DNA from: Aurelia coerulea
Lineage: Eukaryota > Cnidaria > Scyphozoa > Semaeostomeae > Ulmaridae
Assembly: GCA_039566865.1 (NCBI GenBank)
Contig: CM076955.1
Location: 2,606,501-2,670,500, forward strand
Direction of reading: 5' to 3'
DNA: 64,000 bases
This document shows, piece by piece, positions 54,601 through 64,000 of this stretch. The position numbers were made by a program, and so were the translations under genes. Position 1 is the stretch's first letter. Each line of letters opens with the position of its first letter. The notes under the pieces are model-generated. The model did no database searches. It was not told the origin of the DNA and saw only the letters and a program-made list of their open reading frames with translations.

Positions 54601-56094
54601 CAACAGTTCTTACAACTCATCATCATTGGTAGGTAAGATAAGATCTTTATCTAGCATATCAAATAGTTTTGAGACTTTTTGGCTTAAAAATGTTAACGCT
54701 GGCGAAATGATTGTTCCTGTTTTGGATCTGATTGTGATGGACCTGTCAAAATCATTTGATTTTGCTCTTGTACAGCAACATCAAATTTAATTTTTTCATG
54801 AAATCGTTTTAATTTCTGCAGCCCAATTGTATTCATGCAGAAGAAATAATGAAATTCATGGGGAAAGTTGGCTAAGTGTGAGAGAAAATTTACGTGCAAA
54901 AAATGACAAATTTTGTGTTTGAATGGTTTGAAAGACATCTTTTCATTTCTCTAGTCTGCAATGACAAAAATATCAAGCAAATTTGTTACCGTTATTTTCA
55001 ATATCAACAAAGTATTTTTATTTGAAGCTAAATTAACTTCCTTTGATCATTTGTTCACCTGGCAATTGTCTTTTAAAGGGGTAGGGGGCTCCGTCTCAAA
55101 ACTTTGGTTGAAATGTTTATTTGGCAGTTTTTTACAGGCAATATCATACAGAATTTTCATCTGTTTTCAAAAGTGACAGGGTTATTCCGAAGATAAATCC
55201 TATATAGTTCACAGAGGGACACACCAAACATTCGTATCTTGTACCATTGCTCGGATATACGTGGATTTTTAACTTTCACTTTTTGGTGGCTTGGGTGAAG
55301 CAATCAAACAAACTGCAGGAAACAATGGACACTTTCCTGAAACAATGTTGTTGACAGATTTGTTTACATGTTGGTGGCAGAGCCTCTTTAAGTAACAGTT
55401 ACAAAAGACACAGACATGAAATTTATCGGGCTCAAAATATTGCAGTTGACTGCACATTATGCAAGTGTTTGGTTTGTGAAAAGTTTTCTGTCAATAATTC
55501 TCTTTAATTCGTTATAGGATCTGTAGAGGGTCAAAACCTTGTGAATGCGATGAATTCAGAAAGATACCATTGAACATCATTTTTCCAGAACAGACCTTTT
55601 TAGCTATTCTGAAAAGAATCAGAATCGAACTTTATTTTGCTACGTTTTTTAGAATTTTTGAATGTGCACAATGATGATGGAAGCTCTAACGCCTCTTGAT
55701 CTAACCTCGCGTATAAAAATATATAACAATGTATAACAATGGTATCAACTGGTTCAACTTGCAGTAGAACATTACGTAGTAGTAGCGAGATCCGTATAAA
55801 ACCAAATGATTCCAAACACTTTTCAAGATGCCGCTGCAAGTAGCTACAATGCTCTTCCTGGTGATATCAAACAGGAGACAAATTACAACAAGTTCTGTAG
55901 TGATGTTAAGACATTCTTGATGAAGAAAGCAAAGGACTCATTGAACTAAAATCTTTTTAACTTATTGAATTTGAATTTGTAATATGCTTATTCATTGTTT
56001 TTTAGGTAATTGCTTTAACTTTGTAAAATAGTCTTGTATTTAATTTTTAGAGCTGAAGAGCCACACTTGTAGTGGATATGCTCACTTATGCCAT

Positions 56095-56125
<31 letters not shown>

Positions 56126-59100
56126 TGGCTGCGGTCCCGCTAGACGTTTTTACCTCGTTGTATACCTTCAACACAACGGGTTAACTACGCTGCGATATGT
56201 GACCACATTTCGTTTTCACGTACAACGCTGTTACAGTGCTTTGGTCCTGCGAGAGCTGATTCCAGATGCAAAGCAACGGGCAAAACAAGGTCCTGGGGTA
56301 TCTTCTAGCGTTGTTTTGGAGAATGAACCAATCACAGTCTTGCGTAGTTGTCACATGATAAATTATATCACTGTGTGACCGGGTGTCATTGTACCGTTAT
56401 GTTGCCGTACTTTCTGGCTACAAAAACAAATTGCAAGAAAGTGAAGCAATTCACACCACAATGGGAAAATACAGTGGTGTGACCGCAGCCAATGTGTAAC
56501 AATGTATACGAATAACGCTCGATCCAGGCTCTTTGTTGAATAGCTAAAATGTCTACTGACAATTTCAATAGCGACTATAACAGAACCTTTTTAAGGGATC
56601 GGGTCTTGGGGGCAATCAATTGTTTCCTTGATTTAAATGAACAATAGGTCTATTCTTTCAAACGGTAAAACAATGGTTCTAAAGAGGAGACTGGGGGAGG
56701 GCAATTGCCCAACCAGACAGTATGTTGAAAAAGGCGCTGGACTGTAAGAAAGTCAGCTACCATTTGAATTTGAATATTTCTTCTCAGGGATCATGCAGGT
56801 GGAAATGCTGACTTATGCTCAAAAGTTGATGGACTGAAAGTGTTTGGTGGTGATGAAAGGATTGGCGCTCTTACAGACAAAGTGAAGCATGGTGATAAAC
56901 TGACAGTTGGAAGTTTCAATATATCTTGCTTATTTACGCCATGTCATACCACAGGACATATTTGTTATTACATAGATGGTGATGGGCAGCTTCCTCCAAG
57001 TGTATTCACAGGTATGTGTTTCGATCCCGAATTGTTTTAGGATTGAGTCTTTAGGCTTCAAGATTCAACACTAATTGCTATTACGAAGTCTCTTTAAAAT
57101 GTTCTATAAACCAAATTTAAATGTTCTATAAACCAAATAGATTGTCTATAAACCAAATTGGAGCCTTTGACAATTCCTATCTATGAGAAATTTCTCATGG
57201 ACATCCGGATTCTTCACTGAAAAACTTTTTGATAAAATCTCATTGCTTGTATAGTTCCTGATCTGGTTGAGAAGCATTTGGGGTAAAAGTAGAATTTTGC
57301 TTTTCAGTGGTGGGGGAAGTCGTAGGGCCTCACCACTGAGTATATTTTAAAGATACCAAGACTAATTTCAAGGTATAAGGCTCTTATTTGAAGATTGCTT
57401 TTCGTAGGCCGTTTTAGAATCGTCACCAAAGATGTGTAGCCACGTGATTTGCTTTGGTAAAGTTATTATGTAACTAATAACCAGTTCTAAGCTTACTAGC
57501 AGCAGGGGAGGAGATTTGAACTCTAACAGCCAACTGGGACGTAAAAGAACTTGATAGCGACAATACAAAATCAACTTTGCTACCTTTGCAATGAAAACAT
57601 ATGTATCATCAAATTGAAACAGGTTCTTAGTTACAAGGTGCATAATTTAGGAAAAACAGCCTCTGGGTTCTTATTTATGTAGGTTCTTATATGCGGGAAT
57701 TTACTGTAATAGATCGTACTACTTAAGGGTTACTTTTTCCATCCGTTATATCATTTTTCTTTGGTAGGAGACACTCTTTTTGTGTCTGGATGTGGCAGAT
57801 TCTTTGAAGGAACTGCGGAGCAAATGCACCATGCTTTAATGGAAGTATTGGCTACGCTGCCACCCAGTACGGTAAGATATCAAAAGTCCGTCTCTAATTA
57901 GATATTACGTGAGATTTGCGATCACGCAAATTGCTCATGCAAAACTCTTCACTTGTCTTTATTCGCTAGAATTTTCATGTGTCATCTAATTTGAGACAGA
58001 CTTTATGCATCTGCTGCCTAAATTTTGTTTATTCACTTCATTAGCTGAACAGCAAGGATCTCAAATCTCGTATGTTCTTTCATGTGTACTTCAAACATTC
58101 ATTGCTCGAATTCTGAATTATTTAATTGAAATTTAGGTGGCAAAATTTCAGAAGGATTTTTCTTCTATCCATTTATAGTAATTTCTCCTCTCAAAAACTC
58201 TGTCTCACGTGCACAACGATTGAGTTAGCTATCTACCTATGTTTCTGTGTTGGCTACCTATGGAATTTAGATGGCAAATTTTTTGAAGTATCTTCTTTAA
58301 ATTTATAATCATTTTTGCTCTCGCATGCACGACAATTGATTTAGCCACCTATGTTTCAGGGCAGCTTCTTTAGTCTGTTTTCTTTACATCCGTGGCTTGA
58401 TTAATCGGCCGTGACAAATATACTAATGCCTGTCATTATATCTTTAGCTATCCTTCAAAAACGTTTCGATCGAGCAATACTTTTATGAACATTTTGTGAA
58501 CAAACTTTCGAACCTTTAACGCCACTCAATGGAACTTTTCGAATATAAATACATACAAACATCGCTCGCTCGATCCAGTGCCTTTTAGGATAGATAAGAA
58601 GTCTATTCTTGTAATAATCTTATCTTGCTTTAAATTTCAGACTGTTTATTGTGGCCATGAATATACCATTAGCAATCTTAAATACGCGCTTCATGTGGAA
58701 CCGGAAAACCAAGATATCCAAGAGAAACTGGCATGGGCAAAGGTATATCGATTTTTTATCAAAGAAAGCTTGAGTGGGTCAGCGGCCTTTTATCCTGCAC
58801 TTTCGACATCTTTTCAAGATGCAAAAAATTTCGTGAAATATTCTCTTTTTTAAAGGACCAATCCAGGGTTGGTTTGATTTATGTTATGATCAGATAGAAG
58901 CTATAAAAACACCACTGTTTATTTAAAACGTTTCGATAAAGATCTTCTTCAGTTTCATCTTCTTCTTCAGATCAAATAGAAGATTATGCCGTTCTGAATG
59001 GTTTATCGTATCGAACTTTCTTCCCCAGCTTTTCGTTGTTTCTTTGCGAAATTTTGCAAGAAAAAACAACTTCAGTTCAGTTCAGTTTTTCATTTTAAAA

Positions 59101-60531
59101 TTCCACAACATACAAAATTCACTAAACAAGCTACATTTGATTGGAATTATAACAAGTTACAATGACAGCAAAATATCTTACTATAAGCACTATAAATCAT
59201 TACAGAATACATGCAATTAACAAATTTTACAACATAATCATATAGAACTTTGTATGGGGAGGAATTTCTCAAGGAGAAGCTTTCTCAGGAGATAGACTAA
59301 TCGAGGAGAGAGCACCCCCTATCCTAAAAACCTATTGAAAGTAAAAACATCATCTCACGAAATTTATTCCATGGGCCAAGTCTGCTGGAAGTTATAGATA
59401 TTATGTATGTAATTTAGGTCTTTAACTTGCTGCGCAAAGATGGTTTTGTATAAATTCTAGTTTTATAAATTCATATTATTAATTGCTTGTAGAATCGGCG
59501 TGAAAACAACCTACCAACGATACCTTCAACGATTGCAGATGAGCTGAAATGCAATCCTTTTATGAGAGTCAAGTAAGTATTTGCAGAGCATAGGTTCCAA
59601 ATCTTTAACTCGACGTGAAAAGGTGGATGTAAAATTGAATGACCTATTTCTTCTGATTGAATGGCTTGAAAGAAACTTTAGATACTTATCTATAATTCTA
59701 CCGTTGGACTTTTCAGAAATTTTGAATATTGCTCGAAATTACAGCGTATTTTACATTTCAGCTCATTTTAGGATGTGACGTCATCAAATTTCTAAATCAT
59801 AAACCAGATGAGTGACAGACTTTTTCTTGATACCATATTATAGACATTCATAAACTATGGGTTTCTTCGAAATTATTTCATGTTACGTCAAACAGTTTAG
59901 AAATTGCGATGGTTTTAAGTTTTTTTGAAAATTTTTCTTGAATTCTTGAAAAAGAAGAAAAACACTCTAATTCTGAAAACATCGAAGATTTCAGAAAATT
60001 CCAACGGTAGAATTATAGAGAATTAGCTACAGTTTCTTTGAAGTCATTCAGTTCAAAGAAATAGGTCACTCAATTTTACACCAGCCTTTTTAAAGATTTG
60101 GAACCTATGCTTATTTGCAGGAGTTAACAGTCCTCTTTCTACAGATTACGGTGTTTTCTTGCGTTTATTTGTTTAGTACGATGAGTCCGTTTTTGTACCG
60201 CAAATCATTTGTTTAAGTATCTGTTGTTTGTTCGTTACTAGAGTGTTGAAGGCAGAGGAGTGTATAAGGGGGTATATATTCCATACACCCCAAAAATTTG
60301 GCTGAAACTGTAATTGAAAAATGTAGTGAACACGTCTGGGTATACTCTCCGGGCCATTCGGTTCAAAAAAATTGGTCAGAGAATTTTACACCAGAATTTC
60401 AAAAATTTGGAACATGTTTTTTTATCTCTTTTAGCAACCCAAATGTTCAACGCCACACAAATACAACAGATCCAATATCAACAATGGGTGCCTTGCGAAA
60501 AGAGAAAGACTCTTTCAAACCAAAGATGTAA
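51613..60531 (+). CDS. HAGH: Hydroxyacylglutathione hydrolase (glyoxalase II)
   Basis: Hydrolyses S-lactoylglutathione to lactate and glutathione, the second step of methylglyoxal detoxification. It is a cytosolic and often mitochondrial metallo-beta-lactamase-fold enzyme. Exons: 51613-51755 (ATG at 51651), 54564-54628, 56788-57011, 57768-57871, 58641-58742, 59493-59572, 60435-60531; 777 nt from the ATG, 258 residues, stop TAA. Metal ligands visible: [30 protein letters not shown] and YCGHEYT. The C-terminal glutathione-binding region (CNPFMRV ... LRKEKDSF) is present. The start [16 protein letters not shown] matches the cytosolic start of animal enzymes. The exon stays open upstream ([12 protein letters not shown]), so an upstream start giving a mitochondrial form is possible, as known for vertebrate HAGH. 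Introns hold foldbacks, LINE and MITE copies. Intact; no missing ligand. Confidence 0.95.
51985..52605. repeat. Foldback in HAGH intron 1
   Basis: GAAATTCTCTCAACCAATAA and AAACAAAGCCGC on the left pair with GCGGCTTTGCTG and ATTACTGGTTGAGAGAATTT on the right. GCTCAAGTAGCAAGGACAG pairs with CTGTCCTTGTTTGCTCAAGT at the tips. Confidence 0.7.
53440..53545. repeat. Dispersed GC-rich repeat
   Basis: GGGGGCGAAGCCCCCAGG hairpin followed by GGGGCCACGCCC; similar to 7290-7385. Confidence 0.35.
53860..54090. repeat. Imperfect inverted repeat with GATATA run
   Basis: AGACTTGCCCCAAGTCTATT at about 53933 and CAGACTTGGGGCAAGTCTAT at about 54069. AGCGATATAGCGATATAGCG lies between. Confidence 0.45.
55073..55394. 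mobile_element. MITE, AAAGGGGCTCCGTC family, diverged copy
   Basis: TTAAAGGGGTAGGGGGCTCC at the left, GCAGAGCCTCTTTAAG at the right. Interior TTTTTGGTGGCTTGGGTGAAG as in copy 1 at 5560. In HAGH intron 2. Confidence 0.55.
55740..56125 (+). mobile_element. LINE 3' end with RT C-terminus
   Basis: A frame with [19 protein letters not shown], then [20 protein letters not shown] and ending [12 protein letters not shown] is the C-terminus of a LINE polymerase. A 3' UTR and (ATA)n tail at about 56094-56123 follow. Dead fragment in HAGH intron 2. Confidence 0.65.
57380..57712. mobile_element. MITE, ACAGTAAATCCCCGCAT family, copy 2
   Basis: Right end TAGGTTCTTATATGCGGGAA then TTTACTGT. The left end is diverged. 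It lies in HAGH intron 3, about 55 bp before the next exon. Confidence 0.5.
58930..58952 (-). ncRNA. Hammerhead-ribozyme-like motif
   Basis: Minus strand CTGAAGA, A, GAT-CTTT-ATC, GAAAC. Intact core with one extra base before a very short helix II; flanking helices unresolved. In a HAGH intron. Confidence 0.3.
59065..59340 (-). mobile_element. LINE 3'-end remnant, inverse orientation
   Basis: Starts TTCAGTTCAGTTCAG then an AT-rich body and AGGAGAAGCTTTCTCAGGAG, parallel to 8470-8660. Confidence 0.4.
59587..60111. mobile_element. MULE-like MITE, copy 4
   Basis: 525 bp, AGCATAGGTTCC...GGAACCTATGCT, flanked by TATTTGCAG at 59578-59586 and 60112-60120. The left flank starts only 14 nt past the splice donor of HAGH exon 59493-59572, so donor bases are part of the target region. 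Confidence 0.85.
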
Positions 60532-60539
60532 TTAAACGA

Positions 60540-61740
60540 CAAACAAGATGAATTCGCAAGCAAGATGTAATTGCTTGTGAATTCCTCTTTGTACTGGCTG
60601 AGTCAAAGTGTTACAGCATTTGCCAAAGGGTACCGTCGTGAATTATGGACAAACTAGAGGTTATTTTACTTTGGAAAGGCTACGTTAGATGTAAAAGTTT
60701 ATTTCACAAGCATCGGTTACACGTAGTTGACCTCATAAGAATGCTTTATGAGAATTGACTTTCTCGTCACCAAAAATTAAGAAATTTGAGTGCTGGATTA
60801 ATACATGGTGTTTTATAAAAAGCTTCTCGGGGGGGGGGGGGCTCAAAAAAACGAAGTAGCGTGGTAGCAGCGCTACCAGGAAGGTAGCTGAAATTCTCAC
60901 ATTTGCCAGGAAGGAAGAAGGGAACAATGAAAAAGGAAAGAGAAACGGAAAGCAAGGGAAAAGAGGAGAAAGAAATAAAGGAAGGGATGGAAAGGGAAAG
61001 AAGCTAAGAGAGTAGGGAGATGGGATAGAATCGGGCAGTATATTGGGAAAGAAGAAGAAAGCATGTAAGAAAAAACAAAGGTGCTTACTTTGCTACCAGG
61101 GAGGAAAAAAATTTGTTTGAGCCCTGAGCTTCTTAGTTTTAAACTCAAATATCTTTCGACCTACTCTTCCCAGCAAGAGAAATATACCATTTTCTAAAAG
61201 TGCAGTAATGCAGTTAGTAAATAAGCACTATTTTGATTAGTTTGTCAAATCTGAATCAAATTTTCAGCATTTATTAGCAGCTTTGTCAATTTGTTTAAGT
61301 GGCCATGTACCATACTGATCGGCCAATCTTTTTTTTTTAATTCATCTCAACATCAATGACACCCCTGCAAATGAAATATATCTTGAGTGTATCAAAATCC
61401 ATTTCTGTAAGCCGGACGGGGGTTTGTGTAGCGAAAGTGGTAAGCAATGCAATCTCAGGCTGAACTTTAGAATCCTTGAGAATTCAACCAGATGTGATGC
61501 GACCTCTCAGGAACAGATTAGACCTGCAACATGTGTACAAAATCGTTTTTTCCTGTTTGACTCACTTGGAAGCAAATACATGCGCTGATTTTGTGGGACG
61601 GCACTGAAACACATCTTAGAACAGATTCAGAAGAGGTATTCTTTGCTGCAAATTTTTATAGTCAGTGGAAAAAGGAGAGCATAAAGATCATAGTAGAATG
61701 TGATCTCAGTGTCTGATAATTCATATTTATGGAAATTTTA
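60540..61740. other. 3' flank of HAGH, repeats only
   Basis: A short palindrome (GAATTCGCAAGCAA with its complement) lies at about 60551-60583. A G-tract is at 60829-60841. A polypurine stretch runs from 60905 to 61090 (AGGAAGAAG and GGAAAG repeats). No gene recognised. Confidence 0.45.
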
Positions 61741-61869
61741 GCACCTAAGGGGCATACTCTGGTATATTTAGGATAAGGATGCTCGGGTTACTTTTTTGGG
61801 TCTAAAATTTGGGCAATAGTCATTTTTGATTACAAAGTCCAACTTTGTAATCTAAGAGGGGGCTTCGGG

Positions 61870-61920
61870 TCAGTCAGAAAGTCAGAAAGTCAGAAAGAAA
61901 GAAAGAAAGAAAGAAAGTCC
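61870..61920 (+). repeat. (GAAA)n microsatellite
   Basis: GTCAGAAAGTCAGAAAG followed by about six GAAA units. Confidence 0.85.
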
Positions 61921-62215
61921 GTCACGCTCGTTAAAGCAATTGATTAACGTTTTACCGCTGCTAATTGGTACTGAAATAAAGAAAGCGCACATAAAGCGCA
62001 CACAAGACAGAAGTTTCCCGCGATCCGATAGAAAAATTTGACGTCGGCTTATTTCATGTTAGACAGATTTGACACCGTAAGATGGATAAATTACCGTGAT
62101 GTTTATCCTGGCACAGCAACAAATTTAACCAGAATTGGCACGTTCTTGACTTCATTAGCAGCCTAATTATGTTAAAACAATTGTTATCTAGAACGAACGC
62201 ATCATTAGCCACTTG

Positions 62216-62794
62216 TTAATAGTACTCATTATGCAAATAAGTCAACTTTAGAGAATGATGTAACAGGCGGCCTGCACAGAGGCTAGCATTCGCAGCATCA
62301 CCATCAGGTAGAAGGACCCCCTCATACACAGCTACAGATGCAAAGATGCAAACGTCGTAGGTGAAGTTGAGAGGAAAGGTGCAGAATCCCAGCAAACAAT
62401 GGCGCCATTGACTGGGGGAAGGCACATGATCACACTGAACCAAAACATCTTCATGCATATGATTCTGCACAGATGTTATCTTCGTGACTGCTTGTCTCAA
62501 ATTAGATGTCCGCGAATAGAGACGTTCTGCAGAGTCCTGCATAAGTAATTTTGCGTTATCGTTAATCTCACATGAGATCTAATTTGAGACAGATGCATCA
62601 TGTATGAACCAAGCGAACTGGGGGTAATATATTTTTATTTGTTGCGTATCATCTTCGTTTGACATGAAGATCAAAATATCACTTTTCGGGCGATTCTTGT
62701 CGTTATTCATGGCGCTTGATTTGCTATTGAAGGCGACTTGAGCAGCAACACTCATCTCTCTGACTGTTGCTAAAAACAGCATCACAACGATCAT
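62216..62794 (-). pseudogene. Weak GBP-like GTPase fragment
   Basis: Two minus-strand open stretches separated by a stop (about 62576). The first contains VAFNSKSSAMNNDK, ILIFMSNEDD and YYPQFAWFIHDASVSN. The order NSKS...LSN...FPxFxWxxRD is reminiscent of guanylate-binding-protein/atlastin-like GTPases, with His replacing the usual Arg. The second stretch (DSAERLYSRTSNLRQAV ... ASLCAGRLL) is unrecognised. No splice structure was established. A real exon, a pseudogene, or chance are all possible. Confidence 0.25.
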
Positions 62795-63644
62795 TTGGGG
62801 TTATGAAGAAATCAATATTCAGATTTTCTTATGCTTGCTTAGCTCAGGACGGACTTTGTAATCATCCAAAAGGATCTTATGTTTTGGGTCAACGATTTGT
62901 ACAGTTATTTTTTGGGTTCCTGAAATTCTGGCTTACTTTTCAGGTCTCAAATATGCGAAACATTAATAGAAATGGGAAAAATATAATTTACAAACGAACT
63001 TAAAATCAAGTAACAGTATTAAAATCGAAAAACTTTAATATCCAAATACAGTACGAGAAATCTAATCAGCTATGACACTTTTCTGATACTGATTTCATAA
63101 CTTTTGGGTATGTGGGGTCAGAAGAGTTTTTTGGGTCTAATTTCATGCTAGAAATTATTTTTTTGGGTGGATGCGTTGTACCCCAACTTGCGCACCCCTG
63201 TCATAAATGTACCTGGGTACCACCCCTCCTACTGGGCTTTAGCATGTATCAATAGGAATATTTGAAATCCAAGCAAACATTTTGATTTTCTTGAATCTCC
63301 TTTGCTGTATTTCATACGCAAATCTAGCGGTATGTTATTTTGTATATTGACTTATTTGAATATGAATGAATGATGTAACAAACCAACTTCCTTTGCTTGG
63401 CTAAAATCTTCTTCAAAACTACTTCGGTATTCTATTCTTCCTAGATACATCCTAGAATCTTGACAAATATTACTAAAAGCCACTCAGCATTCCACACAAT
63501 TTTCGGAGCATCAATATTGTGAGACCCTGACCACGTCGCACAGGCAATATCTTGAGCGATAGGGACTCTGGGCGGTTGTCGTTGGCGTTCTCTCAGTCTA
63601 TAGCCTGTCGTTCAGCCGCAGGGGTTAACTCAAGTTTCGATGAT

Positions 63645-63885
63645 ACGGGGTTGTGCCATTCACAGCGTTAAATTACCACCCATAAATCCGGAACATTTCT
63701 GAAAAGTATACCCATTAATTCCGGAAAAGCCGAAAAAGTTCACCCATAAATGGAGTTTTACAAAAAATCATACCCATAAATACGGAAAATATGAAAAATC
63801 GTTGAAAACCATACCCATAAATCTGATCTCAATCATGAAAAAGGTCCCTAAAAATGGCACAACCCCGTACCATGGAGACATCCAA
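63645..63885. mobile_element. G-tract satellite-core element relative, copy h
   Basis: Ends ACGGGGTTGTGCCATTC and ATGGCACAACCCCGT are inverted. The core repeats ACCCATAAATNCGGAAAA. No clear target duplication seen. Confidence 0.6.
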
Positions 63886-64000
63886 TGTGAAACCAGCGCA
63901 GACTTTATCAGTAAGCATCGTTTATGTTTACCCAGGGTACGTTTATGTAAACTGTGTGTAAACTGTGTGTAACGAACATGGGGTAATAAAAATTAAAAAG

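Overview
The window is nuclear DNA of an AT-rich, intron-rich invertebrate animal. Evidence is GT-AG introns with conserved phases, metazoan domain combinations (Ig, CUB, transmembrane segment, tyrosine-rich tail), LINE fragments, tRNA-derived SINEs, and very many short inverted-repeat transposons. A cnidarian is my best guess, from gene style and repeat types only; no single sequence proves it.

Layout. 1-2290: nested terminal-inverted-repeat elements and no recognised exon. 2291-20532 (+): eleven exons, all joining in frame, encode 886 residues of a type I membrane receptor. It has four Ig-like domains, a CUB domain, a Thr/Ser stalk, a transmembrane helix and a tyrosine-rich tail; the signal-peptide exon was not found. 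22340-23640: LINE remnant and hammerhead-like motifs. 31547-23644 (-): a secreted Arg/Tyr-rich then acidic low-complexity protein, behind a TATA box, with introns full of giant palindromes. 38203-34256 (-) and 46988-40814 (-): tandem paralogues, five exons each, predicted secreted proteins of 271 and 240 residues with a possible C-terminal Ig-like fold. 51651-60531 (+): complete glyoxalase II (HAGH), 258 residues, seven coding exons. 60540-64000: repeats and a weak GTPase-like fragment.

The genes do not form an obvious pathway. Three of the four loci encode predicted membrane or secreted products; HAGH is a housekeeping neighbour. Most remaining DNA is non-autonomous transposons. Two families stand out. 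One has roughly 520 bp terminal-repeat elements with 9-bp target duplications, like MULEs. The other has G-tract termini, degenerate tandem-repeat cores and 8-bp target duplications, like hAT elements. All exon joins, target duplications and motifs were read by eye; no alignment or database search was run.
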